64,000 bases of DNA. It comes from DAIDJD01 sp035485275. Its GTDB lineage: Bacteria > Oederibacteriota > JAJYGY01 > DAIDJD01. A program made the translations under genes and the position numbers. Below, piece after piece: positions 9,401 through 16,335 of this stretch. How positions within the stretch are numbered: the first letter of the stretch is position 1; each line of letters starts with the position of its first letter. Under the pieces are notes generated by a model. That model was given only the letters and a program-made list of their open reading frames with translations, did no database searches and was not told where the DNA came from. The DNA lies in NCBI GenBank assembly GCA_035485275.1, contig DATHOE010000017.1:1-64000 (forward strand), read 5' to 3'.

Positions 9401-9626
9401 TCCCAATAGGTAGGCCACGTCGCAAATCCTCAGGCATATCTGGAGGCATAACAGGCCCTCTTACTCGCTCCAATGTAAGACCATATTGAGGTCCCATGGA
9501 TGCAAAGATAGAAAAAGGAAAATCAATTCGGGGAGTAAAATTCTTGCTCCCAATTATTATATTTTCCAGCCCTCCCGCCGCATCAGCCCCAAGAGGCTGA
9601 CGCAGGTAATTCCAAGCTCCCTGCAC
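6429..9626 (-). CDS. drmA: DrmA-like SF2 helicase (DISARM-type)
   Basis: A protein of up to 1065 residues with superfamily 2 motifs: Walker A FQTGGGKTEA (about 432), Walker B DELH (about 665), SAT motif III (about 702), and motif VI IQVSARVGRR (about 897). The large N-terminal region before the motor and the DUF1998 partner downstream fit DrmA. It should translocate on or remodel incoming DNA. The longest frame starts inside the end of the PIN-toxin gene, in GC-rich sequence. An ATG at 9497 lies after the toxin stop, where AT-rich sequence begins, and is an equally good start. It is probably transcribed together with the upstream toxin pair. Confidence 0.8.
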   Translation of the reverse strand: MQGAWNYLRQPLGADAAGGLENIIIGSKNFTPRIDFPFSIFASMGPQYGLTLERVRGPVMPPDMPEDLRRGLPIGNNLFFEHIQEKVLKEATGAAYTISTERPDSRFWLGKLAPANLNVNSQPAEAGREICPSSISLRFLLDSYDRDSKVGIEYSVWLKSGKQWNKESRTVEIIALDKLLAKGSYDVHCANSPVHSCTITTNLTDEKSYKELQISMFNDSKIDDQADSNIYETRFFVSGIRLAPMELVGKADSFRYQREFPVIPTNCGFMQIGNQVSTSDFQMTEKLRPDFQDTKIDEYLSFETLEKNPLDVFHLVSDFQTWVNNHWSDGTLKSRSSSENWTKEMVTEARSDAAKAIDEAKRITEGYEILKEREDVRRAFVLLNKTLNTMQNAKSRGWRKFQIAFILSQLSGLTTPANEADYVDVISFQTGGGKTEAYLGLILLNAFFDRLRGKLYGITAWSRFPLRMLSLQQTQRFIDQISAAELVRRDEAIPGSPFSVGFYVGEGATPNKIDPDPKEGKPDPDDENMPFRFRVLIRCPKCRSNKIEMKFNRILWRLEHWCGEKGCVWSTEPIPFWIVDAEIYRFLPTVLVGTLDKAALTGLQASTAGFFGPPKGLCSVSGHGFTYADRSEYPNGCLVPGCRAAISTLPQASSFFGMTLRLQDELHLLRDTLGAVDAHYEMLMDHLQQERAGNKARIIASSATLAGVERQCISLFGRKARLFPVAPPFRGQGYWNRDTDQLMRRYVALHPRGIATEFVVNTMVEIIQNEIRTIDSDKLKYASLFKISEKDVENLVNFYSVVTAYGNTIRDIEGVLRSVTTRVNVPGRLNVEELSGAVRFEHVRSVLNRLENPEIDFQEQIHLVVASSMISHGVDVDRLNTMILMGMPLTTAEFIQVSARVGRRLPGILFLLIKPLKERDISVYRVFQTFIEHADRFVDPVPITRASRRVLSRTLPGLENARILQIHEAISSKRLTTSRFFREYLRDHPEYFKQEKEKLIEMLVGNDVGLEKLGLDIENWLTRFERSIMNNVAEGMMTNNLLPGRPMTSLRDVEEQVKIFGTHFQ

Positions 9627-10048
9627 ACATCGGGTATATAGTGGGTTCGCGCGGGCTTTCGCTTTTCCGCAGCAGGCGTTTCCTGTGTAACAACAACGCC
9701 CTGCCGGATCCTGGCCAAAGCGATGACATAGGCATCGGCCTCGTCAAACTGAGCCTTTGGATCACGCAATCCGGGAAACTTGCCTTGAATGCTCAAGGTC
9801 TCGGCCAGCACCTCGGGATTGGGCACGAAAACCTTGGGATGCTTTTTGGCCCAGCCAACCAAATCTGGCGACGCCACCGCGTCCAGTTCCTCGCGCACCA
9901 TCCTTGGCGCCACAAAGCGAGCCTGTTGAACCAGGGACTCCAGCTTCAGCGAAAGGCTCCCAAACACGTCCGTGGGATAATAGCGGTCCTGCCAGTCCAT
10001 AAAGGAACTGGTGTCCACTGAGTAGAGTTCCCTTCTCGCCTCAGGCAC
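9557..10048 (-). CDS. DUF4411 PIN-domain toxin/ribonuclease
   Basis: A 163-residue protein matching the DUF4411 family (PIN-like RNase fold). Features are YSVDTSSFMDW at the N-terminus (first acidic residue), YYPTDVFGSL, MVREEL, DEADAYVIALA (acidic cluster), VVTQE, and the family ending IPDVCRELGITCVSLLGLMRREGWKI. It is predicted to cleave RNA. Its start overlaps the stop of the XRE/ImmA partner by 8 bp, the standard order for this toxin-antitoxin pair. Its 3' end overlaps the longest drmA frame. It is GC-rich, unlike the drm genes. Confidence 0.88.
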   Translation of the reverse strand: MPEARRELYSVDTSSFMDWQDRYYPTDVFGSLSLKLESLVQQARFVAPRMVREELDAVASPDLVGWAKKHPKVFVPNPEVLAETLSIQGKFPGLRDPKAQFDEADAYVIALARIRQGVVVTQETPAAEKRKPARTHYIPDVCRELGITCVSLLGLMRREGWKI

Positions 10049-11228
10049 GGGCTAACTCACCGCCACCATGCACAAGTCGGTCGCGTAGCTTGTCAAAATG
10101 CTGGTACTTAAGTTCCATGTACCGTGAGGCGTCCACCGCTGTGATCCGGTTGCGTTCCAGGGCTTCCACGACCAATTGGGCGAAAGATCGGCCCGCCCGT
10201 CCCACGGCTAGGTCCACCGGCTTGGCAAAACCACCGACCTTCTTAGGATGCTCTTTCACCCAGGCCTGCCAGTTCTTGTTCCAGGCATTGAAGGTCACCC
10301 AGGTCATGTGACCGCTTTCCCTCAGGCGTGTGGCGGTCGCCAGGGGGGTGATCTTGAAACGCCGGGCTAGTCCGCGCACCCCCTCCACGTCCCAACCCTT
10401 CCGACCCAGCCCTAGGTCCCTTATCTGCCGTTCAAGCGCCTCTTCCGGAATCAAGGCATGGCTGGCCGCAATCTCTGCAAAACGCTCTACGGTGTCCCAT
10501 TGCTTACCGGAGCGCTTCTCCTTGGAAGCGGCTTCCTCTTGCCGGCCAAATGCTAGCATCAGGTGAACCAGTTCATGGAGCAAAGTGAATGCCCGGGATT
10601 CAGCGAATTCCTTGGAGTTCACCGCTACCACGGGTAGGGGGGCCTTGAGCAGCGACAAGCCCCGAACTTCGGACAGGGGTACTCTTCCGAACTGGAACAC
10701 GAGGACACCCAGGCCTTCGGCGGCGTCGCGCCAGCCGTTCCAGGCCTGGTAGGCGTCCTTCCAGGCGAACTGCCGATCCAAATCCATGTCCAAGGCGGCC
10801 CGCAAACGCTGGCCGACGCTCTCCGGCCTTTCATCTAGGCGGGCCTGCAAGTCAAAAGAAATGATGTCTATGCCTAGTTCCTGGTGGAGATTCAAGGCAT
10901 TTTCACGACGCGCCAGCATCTGCCGTAGGGCTAACCTCAGTTCGGGAGACTCCTGACCGGGGTCCACGGTGGATAGGTGCCGATATTCGGTCGCCAACGG
11001 CGCAAGCTTCGGGGGCTGTTCCTGGAAGAAAAGGCTCAAAGGTCGGTGCAAGAACTTCGCCCAGCGTTCCAATTGGCCCAGGGTCGGGCGCCGTTCCCCT
11101 CTTTCCCAGGCTTCCACCTTCTCCGGCTTTACCACCAGCCGCTTAGCAACCCTGGCAATGGAATAGCCGCTCTCCTGGCGGGACCAGGCGAGTAGGGCGG
11201 GGGTAGGAGAAGGCGTAAGAGTTTCCAT
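10041..11228 (-). CDS. XRE HTH plus ImmA/IrrE metallopeptidase, partner of DUF4411 toxin
   Basis: A 395-residue protein: an N-terminal Cro-type HTH (SIARVAKRLVVKPEKVEAWERGERRPTLGQL, about 20-50), then an ImmA/IrrE-like zinc metallopeptidase domain with HELVH (HExxH, about residue 220) and a downstream acidic helix. Proteins of this kind (COG2856 type) are the usual partners of DUF4411 PIN toxins and act as antitoxin and autoregulator. I chose ATG 11228. The frame remains open upstream, but that part is low-complexity and would place a perfect operator palindrome inside the gene. It is translationally coupled to the toxin. Confidence 0.85.
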   Translation of the reverse strand: METLTPSPTPALLAWSRQESGYSIARVAKRLVVKPEKVEAWERGERRPTLGQLERWAKFLHRPLSLFFQEQPPKLAPLATEYRHLSTVDPGQESPELRLALRQMLARRENALNLHQELGIDIISFDLQARLDERPESVGQRLRAALDMDLDRQFAWKDAYQAWNGWRDAAEGLGVLVFQFGRVPLSEVRGLSLLKAPLPVVAVNSKEFAESRAFTLLHELVHLMLAFGRQEEAASKEKRSGKQWDTVERFAEIAASHALIPEEALERQIRDLGLGRKGWDVEGVRGLARRFKITPLATATRLRESGHMTWVTFNAWNKNWQAWVKEHPKKVGGFAKPVDLAVGRAGRSFAQLVVEALERNRITAVDASRYMELKYQHFDKLRDRLVHGGGELARA

Positions 11229-11239
11229 CAGTGTCCCAA

Positions 11240-11253
11240 GGATAACGTTATCC
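11240..11253. promoter_or_regulatory. Palindromic operator upstream of the XRE/ImmA gene
   Basis: GGATAACGTTATCC is a perfect 14-bp palindrome whose near edge is 12 bp from the ATG at 11228. Position and symmetry fit autorepression by the XRE domain of the adjacent antitoxin. Confidence 0.55.
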
Positions 11254-11448
11254 AATGTCCTTTGCAACGGTTCCACCCACCATCTAATCATGGCTCTAAT
11301 CTCAGCCTGCCGCCGGCAGAAATCTTGTACGACTCCGGTCCGATCTGCCCTATCCTTGGTCTTTGCTTCACGTCCCCAATATGCCCCCGTCCCACTCCCA
11401 ACCACCTCCTCTTCCCCACCCACCTTGATCTCACCCTTCCAGTCTCTG

Positions 11449-11572
11449 CTCAAAAACCACGGCCCTGTCACCCGAACCCACCCGGTCACACCCCATTCAC
11501 CACAGTCTATGTGAGCGGGTGGGTTCGGGTGCGCGGAGGCTCCAGCCGGAGCGAAGGGCCGTGGTTTTTGAG
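11449..11572. repeat. Large nested inverted repeat (about 124 nt)
   Basis: Outer arms 11449-11466 and 11555-11572 are perfect 18-bp complements (they contain CTCAAAAACCACGGCCCT and its reverse). Inner arms 11469-11483 and 11517-11531 are perfect 15-bp complements (CACCCGAACCCACCC). A 33-nt loop closes the structure, and a 23-nt bulge sits on the right side only. It lies in the 0.8-kb stretch without genes between the antitoxin and the replication-relaxation-like gene. Confidence 0.85.
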
Positions 11573-11716
11573 TGCTTTTTCTGTTTGGCAGGGGGTTGCG
11601 TGGGTACAACGGGGCAAGAGATGTTAGCAATCAAAGTCCACGAAGAAATTGGAGCCCGAATTTTTCAAGTCCTGGCTTGTATTCGTATCCCACGAAACAT
11701 GCGCCCACCGTACAGA

Positions 11717-11736
11717 AACTGAAACGTTTCGGTTTT
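11717..11736. repeat. Palindrome P1-left (GAAACGTTTC core)
   Basis: AAACTGAAACGTTTCGGTTT is a 20-bp palindrome with a single T/G wobble pair. The same core occurs as a perfect palindrome at 12858-12873 on the far side of the gene at 12037-12783. Confidence 0.8.
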
Positions 11737-11774
11737 TGGAATCGTGGCCGAAATATGAGGTCGCAAATTGGGCC

Positions 11775-11798
11775 AAAAACTGCACCGGTGCAGTTTTT
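11775..11798. repeat. Palindrome P2-left (TGCACCGGTGCA core)
   Basis: A perfect 24-bp palindrome: AAAAAC, then TGCACCGGTGCA, then GTTTTT. A sister palindrome with the TGCA-N4-TGCA pattern lies at 12805-12824 on the other side of the gene. Confidence 0.85.
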
Positions 11799-12036
11799 GT
11801 AACGGACTCTGATTTGCTTGAAAATGGTAGCTCCAGTCTGTAGGATGCGCTCGTACCCAGCGATGCTACGCACAAGCGAGGACGCCATGACCGAGACGCA
11901 CAGCCGCGGCGACGCACACCGCTCCAACGTTCCAATCAGGACACACCTTTTCACCTACCCGCGCGGGCAGGACCCTGCCGGCGCCCGAGGTCACTTCAAA
12001 CACCCGCCCCTTTAGATTCGGCCCTAGGTTCGAATC

Positions 12037-12783
12037 ATGGGCCTTGAACTGACCCGCAGGGACCTCGCTCTGCTCTGGTATACCTGGCAGAACCGACTCA
12101 TGACGCCGAGGCAGTATCTTCGGCGCTTCTGGTCCGACGCCACTCACCAGGCGGCTTCCAAACGGCTGACCCATCTGAAAAACGAAGGGCTGCTCCAGTA
12201 CGTCCACTTCCCCTGGGGCGCGGACCGGAGCATTTACACCATCACCGCCGCCGGGAACCGGGCCCTGATTGAGGCGAGGCTCCTGCCTCCGGACCAGACC
12301 CACGACTTTCCCCAGCGGCCCCTGGAGATGACCGCGGCGCTCGTGCAAGCCCTGAGCGTCGTAGACATGCGCATCGCCTTTGAACTCTCGGGCGCCAAGG
12401 GCTCCACCTGGATCGCGCCCCACCAGTTACGACAAGGCCGGCATCTGTATCTGGGCAACCCCCGCGTGGCCGATGGGATCTTCAGCTTCAACGCCCATGG
12501 ACGCCAAGGCCGGGGTATCCTGGAATTCGAACGCCAGTCTTATCCTCGGCGCAAATTCATCGACATCCTGCACAGTCTAAGATACGCATACGAAAACGAC
12601 ACAATCTTCTATGTCGCCCGAAGCACAGAACGGGCTAGGCGTGTTTGGAACTGGGCTAAGGATGCCTGGGTTTGGGGAGACCGACCCAAAAACTTCCTGG
12701 TGACACCCTTGAATCTAGCCGCCAAAGATGGGCTGGACGCTCTCTTCTTCGACCTAAAAGGAAGAGGGCTTGAAAGTGCTTGA
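12037..12783 (+). CDS. Replication-relaxation family protein (PF13814-like)
   Basis: A 248-residue protein with an N-terminal winged-HTH: LALLWYTWQNRLMTPRQYLRRFW, then RLTHLKNEGLL and YTITAAGNRAL. The C-terminal half has EFERQSYPRRKFIDILHSLRYAYEN and a TPL-type end, as in the replication-relaxation family (plasmid and element proteins with a degenerate nuclease-like domain). Its role may be in element replication, transfer or DNA binding. It stands alone, with mirrored palindromes on both sides (P1-P2-gene-P2'-P1'). No replication origin or relaxase is visible nearby. Confidence 0.72.
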   Translation: MGLELTRRDLALLWYTWQNRLMTPRQYLRRFWSDATHQAASKRLTHLKNEGLLQYVHFPWGADRSIYTITAAGNRALIEARLLPPDQTHDFPQRPLEMTAALVQALSVVDMRIAFELSGAKGSTWIAPHQLRQGRHLYLGNPRVADGIFSFNAHGRQGRGILEFERQSYPRRKFIDILHSLRYAYENDTIFYVARSTERARRVWNWAKDAWVWGDRPKNFLVTPLNLAAKDGLDALFFDLKGRGLESA

Positions 12784-12804
12784 GTCTTTCTTTTGAGACC
12801 CACA

Positions 12805-12824
12805 AAAGTGCAGCGCTGCACTTT
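12805..12824. repeat. Palindrome P2'-right (TGCAGCGCTGCA core)
   Basis: AAAGTGCAGCGCTGCACTTT is a perfect 20-bp palindrome 22 bp after the stop of the replication-relaxation-like gene, sister to 11775-11798. Confidence 0.85.
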
Positions 12825-12857
12825 CTATCGGACGGCATGGAGTTTTGCCGGTTGGAA

Positions 12858-12873
12858 ACCGAAACGTTTCGGT
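12858..12873. repeat. Palindrome P1'-right (GAAACGTTTC core)
   Basis: ACCGAAACGTTTCGGT is a perfect 16-bp palindrome sharing its 10-bp core with 11717-11736. Confidence 0.85.
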
Positions 12874-12925
12874 GGTGCCGTCGTAACGCAGGCTACGCGA
12901 CCGCAAGGCGGACGGGACATCCAAT

Positions 12926-12988
12926 GCCTGGCCGATGGGTCCGGCCAGGCCGGGCGGCCGCCAAAGAGCGGCCCGGCATGGCCGGGCC
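12926..12988. repeat. Two GC-rich hairpins upstream of the TOTE primase-helicase gene
   Basis: GCCTGGCC (12926-12933) pairs with GGCCAGGC (12943-12950), and GGCCCGGC (12970-12977) pairs with GCCGGGCC (12981-12988). They fill the gap before the start at 13055. Neither has a T tract, so they look structural or are a leader rather than terminators. Confidence 0.5.
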
Positions 12989-13054
12989 CCACGCCCGCGC
13001 CAAGGCCGCCTGTAAGGGGGTTCCTTTCCGCTCCAAAAAGGGCAAACTTGTCCC

Positions 13055-15514
13055 ATGAGCGTCGAACCGGATTCCGAATCGGGCGAAGCCGCCCGCAGCC
13101 AACTCCTTGAACGCCTCCGTCAGTTGGAGGCGGAAAAACAGTCCATTCTGGCTCAGCTAAGGGAACACGACGCCGGAGCGCGCGGCGCGACGCTCCCTCC
13201 AGTCGCGGGCGTCCCGGCGCGAGCGGAAACGCCCAGCGATCCCGCGGCCAAAATCGGGCTTTTCCTCGAACTGTTCCGCTGCCGCCCGGACCTTTATGCC
13301 AAGCTCTGGGAACACCGCTCCGCGGACGGCAAGGTACAGAAGGGCTACGTCCCCGTCTTAACGCGAGCCTGGCAGGGTAAGGTCGGCAAAAAAGCCAAAC
13401 GCGGCTACGACAGCTTACCCCCAGAGGCCTTCCTGCCTCTGGATGAGACCGCCGCCAGGGACCATTTGGAGGGCCGCCAGACCATCGGGACCTACGCCAT
13501 CCGCCGAGACGATTCCTGCGTGTTCTTGGCGGCGGACTTTGATGACGAACATTGGGAAGGCGACGTCGCCGCCTACGTCCAGGCGGCCCGGGAACTGGGT
13601 GCCGAAGCTGCGCTGGAACGGTCCCGGTCGGGCCAAGGAGGCCACGCCTGGATCTTCTTCAGCCGACCCGTGCCAGCCCGCCTCGCCCGGAAACTCGGAA
13701 CCCTGATCCTGGCGCGGGCCTCAGCCAGCCGATCACAGATCAAGCTCAGCAGCTACGACCGACTGTTCCCCAACCAGGACAACCTGCCCAAGGGCGGTTT
13801 TGGAAACCTGATCGCCCTGCCGCTCCAAAAAATGCCCCGCCAGGCCGGGAACAGCGTCTTCCTGGACGGACAGTTCCAGCCCCATGCCGACCAATGGGGC
13901 TATCTGGCGGGACTGCGTCGGCTAGGATTGGCTGAGTTGGAGGCCATCCTCGCGCCCCATGAGATTCAGGATTCAAGCCCGATTCCGCCCGTGGAAAAGG
14001 GCCTTAAAGAGGCGGAACGGATTCTGGACCAGGGCCTGGACGCCCGGCGTCCGCTGGAATACACGGGCAAGATCGAACTCACGCTTTCCAACGGGATCAG
14101 GCTCGGAATGAGCGCCTCGCTACCCTCGGGCTTGGTGAGCGCCTTCAAACGCAGCGCCACCTTCGCCAATCCCGTGTTCTTTGAGCGGCAGCAACTGCGC
14201 TTCTCCACTTACAACACCCCGCGTTACATCTTCTGCGGCGAGAACCTGGACGGGGACCTTTGGCTACCTCGTGGCTGCCTGGACGACTGCCTGGCCTGGG
14301 CATCCGAGGCCGGGGCCGAAGTGGAGCTCAAGGACGCCCGCCAGTCCGGCGCCAAACGTCGGCGCCAATTCGAAGGCGAGCTCGACGCCCAGCAGAAGCG
14401 GGCCCTCAAGGCGCTGGCGGCCCACGACACCGGCGTCCTGGTCGCGCCCCCAGGCACGGGCAAAACCGTGGTCGCCTGCGCCCTCATCGCCAAGCGCAAA
14501 GTTTCCACGCTTATTCTGGTCCACCGTGCGCCGCTCCTGGAGCAATGGAAGGCCCGGCTGAAGGAATTCCTGGGCCTCAAGGATTCCGACATCGGCGTCC
14601 TGGGGGGTCAACGGCGCAAGCTCACCGGCGCATTGGATGTTGCAATGATCCAGTCCCTGGGCAAACTCAAGCCCGAAGACCCCCTGTTCTCGGGATACGG
14701 CCAGGTCATCGTGGACGAATGCCACCACCTGCCAGCCCTAACCTTCGAAAGCGTCATGAAGCGCTTCAGCTCCCGATATGTGGCCGGACTGACCGCCACG
14801 CCGTTCCGGCGCGACGGCCTCCAGAAAATCATTTATCTGCAATGCGGCCCCCTCCGCCACGAAGTGCCGGCCCTATCCCAAAACGATGTCGAACGGAAAG
14901 TCCATTTCCGGGAGACTTCCTTCCGGCTCTCCGCCGACGCGGGAGCCCAGCCCGCCTTACACCTGGTCTGGTCAGCCCTGGCTCAAGACCCAGCGAGGAC
15001 CCGCCTTATTGCCTGGGACGTGGCTGTAGCCTTGGAGGCGGGACGCTTCCCCTTGGTGCTTTCCGAACGCAAGGACCACCTCGAAATCCTCAAGGACGCG
15101 GTTCAAATGGCCTGTCCCTCGGTCCGAAGCTTCACCCTGATAGGGCAGATGGGCAAAAAAGAGCGGCGACAAGTCCTGGACGAAATCGCGGTGGTTTTGG
15201 CTTCCGGAGGACGGCCTTGCCTTTTCGCGACCGGCTCCTTCATCGGCGAGGGTTTTGACTTGCCCGCGCTGGACACGCTCTTCCTGGCAATGCCGGTGGC
15301 CTTCAAGGGCAAGGTCATCCAATACGCGGGCAGGTTGCACCGGGCGCATCCCGGCAAAAGCGTCGTTGAGATCTATGACTACCTGGATTCGGCGATGGCT
15401 TTGACGGTGTCCATGTGGCGCAAAAGGGCCAAGGCCTACAAGGGGATGGGCTATGAGACTCCCAATCCCGATTGTGCCGGGGCGCAGCAACGGCTGATGT
15501 ACTCGAAGACTTAA
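13055..15514 (+). CDS. TOTE-type archaeo-eukaryotic primase domain fused to SF2 helicase
   Basis: An 819-residue protein. Residues about 10-40 form a short coiled coil. The TOTE conflict-system AEP primase domain follows (about 60-310): FLELFRCRPDLYAKLWE, the catalytic FLAADFDDEHW, ALERSRSGQGGHAWIFF, and YDRLFPNQDNLPKGGFGNLIALPLQ. The helicase domain has Walker A APPGTGKT (about 467), DECHH (about 553), TATPFRRDG (about 580) and GRLHRAHPGK in motif VI. The family's usual Cys-x2-Cys knuckle before FLPL is absent (GYDSLPPEAFLPL instead), and no PLD nuclease segment is seen. TOTE proteins are thought to act in conflicts with phage nucleic acid. It stands alone in the island. Confidence 0.88.
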   Translation: MSVEPDSESGEAARSQLLERLRQLEAEKQSILAQLREHDAGARGATLPPVAGVPARAETPSDPAAKIGLFLELFRCRPDLYAKLWEHRSADGKVQKGYVPVLTRAWQGKVGKKAKRGYDSLPPEAFLPLDETAARDHLEGRQTIGTYAIRRDDSCVFLAADFDDEHWEGDVAAYVQAARELGAEAALERSRSGQGGHAWIFFSRPVPARLARKLGTLILARASASRSQIKLSSYDRLFPNQDNLPKGGFGNLIALPLQKMPRQAGNSVFLDGQFQPHADQWGYLAGLRRLGLAELEAILAPHEIQDSSPIPPVEKGLKEAERILDQGLDARRPLEYTGKIELTLSNGIRLGMSASLPSGLVSAFKRSATFANPVFFERQQLRFSTYNTPRYIFCGENLDGDLWLPRGCLDDCLAWASEAGAEVELKDARQSGAKRRRQFEGELDAQQKRALKALAAHDTGVLVAPPGTGKTVVACALIAKRKVSTLILVHRAPLLEQWKARLKEFLGLKDSDIGVLGGQRRKLTGALDVAMIQSLGKLKPEDPLFSGYGQVIVDECHHLPALTFESVMKRFSSRYVAGLTATPFRRDGLQKIIYLQCGPLRHEVPALSQNDVERKVHFRETSFRLSADAGAQPALHLVWSALAQDPARTRLIAWDVAVALEAGRFPLVLSERKDHLEILKDAVQMACPSVRSFTLIGQMGKKERRQVLDEIAVVLASGGRPCLFATGSFIGEGFDLPALDTLFLAMPVAFKGKVIQYAGRLHRAHPGKSVVEIYDYLDSAMALTVSMWRKRAKAYKGMGYETPNPDCAGAQQRLMYSKT

Positions 15515-15528
15515 GATGTCAGGACCAG

Positions 15529-15933
15529 TCAGGCCTTCTGCCGGCCCAACTCTTGGCCCATCGGCGATAAATGGACCCTATCATAGCCCGAGTTTTTTGA
15601 ATCTTCGGGATGAGGTTCCAAGCCGATAACCGTGATTTCCGCCCTTCCAGGACCATAGACCCAATACATCCTGGAAGCTTTCGGATTTCTATTTTCCAGG
15701 TACGACTGAAAAACTTTCCTTCCGTAACGGCGACTTAGGGGTTCGATTTCGTGGCTATGAAGGCCGGGATGCGCCGGATTCCCGGCCAGAAGCGCCATGG
15801 CCTTGCCCCATTTTTTATGGAGCTTTTCGTCATCCCCTTTGAGATTGCCGCTTTCGGCTCCGGTGGATAGGCGGGTCCATAGCGCGTCCATCTCAGGAAT
15901 CCCCATTCTTATCTTGAACTGTAGGGACGCCAC
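15529..15933 (-). CDS. Putative toxin of a two-gene toxin-antitoxin module (RelE-like fold suspected)
   Basis: A 134-residue protein translated from a GTG directly after the stop of the upstream 82-residue gene. It has a basic N-terminus and motifs HSHEIEPLSRRYGRKVFQSYLENR, RMYWVYGPGRAEITVIGLEPHPED and YDRVHLS, resembling plasmid-encoded RelE/ParE-like ribonuclease toxins in which the strand with R-x-x-W-x-x-G is followed by I-x-x-I-G-I. Its gene order (antitoxin first, no gap) and the operator upstream support a type II module. The family name is tentative. It is the last gene before the right end of the island. Confidence 0.6.
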   Translation of the reverse strand: MASLQFKIRMGIPEMDALWTRLSTGAESGNLKGDDEKLHKKWGKAMALLAGNPAHPGLHSHEIEPLSRRYGRKVFQSYLENRNPKASRMYWVYGPGRAEITVIGLEPHPEDSKNSGYDRVHLSPMGQELGRQKA

Positions 15934-16182
15934 TTAACGGGCTTCGAATTTCGACAGATCAATGGGCTTGGAGACCTTCCCTTTTTTGAGGTTTTCCACG
16001 CTCGCATCCATCGTCGCAAGGGTCCTCTTCGACACTTCGAAGGGAGCGACGAGTTCGCGGGGGTCCAGCATGATCCGTCCGTTGGGAAGCTCTTGGACGT
16101 GATAGTACTCGAACAAGGCCCCGCGAAGCGTCAGCCGCTTCTTAACGTCCAGTCTCGCGTCGTATTCCATGACTTTCGGCAT
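15934..16182 (-). CDS. Putative antitoxin, partner of the 134-residue protein
   Basis: An 82-residue protein (MPKVMEYDARLDVKKRLTLR, then YYHVQELPNGRIMLDPRELV, then a KGKVSKPIDLS tail). The middle resembles a small beta-rich DNA-binding swapped-hairpin domain and the end is an extended segment that could wrap around a toxin; neither is certain. GGAGG lies seven bases before ATG 16182. The gene's stop is immediately followed by the toxin GTG, and a symmetric operator lies just upstream. Confidence 0.6.
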   Translation of the reverse strand: MPKVMEYDARLDVKKRLTLRGALFEYYHVQELPNGRIMLDPRELVAPFEVSKRTLATMDASVENLKKGKVSKPIDLSKFEAR

Positions 16183-16194
16183 GATTCCGCCTCC

Positions 16195-16222
16195 AAAGTG
16201 GGAATTCCCACCTGCCCACTTT
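16195..16222. promoter_or_regulatory. Operator-like inverted repeats upstream of the toxin-antitoxin pair
   Basis: GTGGGAATTCCCAC (16198-16211) is a perfect 14-bp palindrome, and AAAGTGGG (16195-16202)/CCCACTTT (16215-16222) forms an overlapping second one. Both lie 13-40 bp upstream of the antitoxin start, as expected for autoregulation. Confidence 0.6.
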
Positions 16223-16335
16223 AGCCATTCCCATCACTTTTTACAAGCATATTTTTCATAAGCCCCATATTCCGGGTTCCGCCTTACGCTTCAGATAGTG
16301 CCGCGGAAAATTGAGCTGTGGCTCTTCTGCCTCCC

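Larger units (their letters stand above)
11573..12036. other. Non-coding stretch with palindromes upstream of replication-relaxation-like gene
   Basis: I see no convincing protein gene here; the small open frames on both strands have no family features. The stretch holds the left pair of palindromes (listed separately), and from 11830 to 12036 I see nothing recognisable. Confidence 0.5.

Noticed and set aside
11449..11572. A retron or CRISPR-type structure
   Set aside because: No reverse transcriptase, no regular repeat-spacer pattern and no Cas gene are present anywhere in the window.
12793..13110. Small open frames between the replication-relaxation-like and TOTE genes
   Set aside because: They run through palindromes and GC hairpins, exist on both strands and have no recognisable domain or ribosome-binding site.
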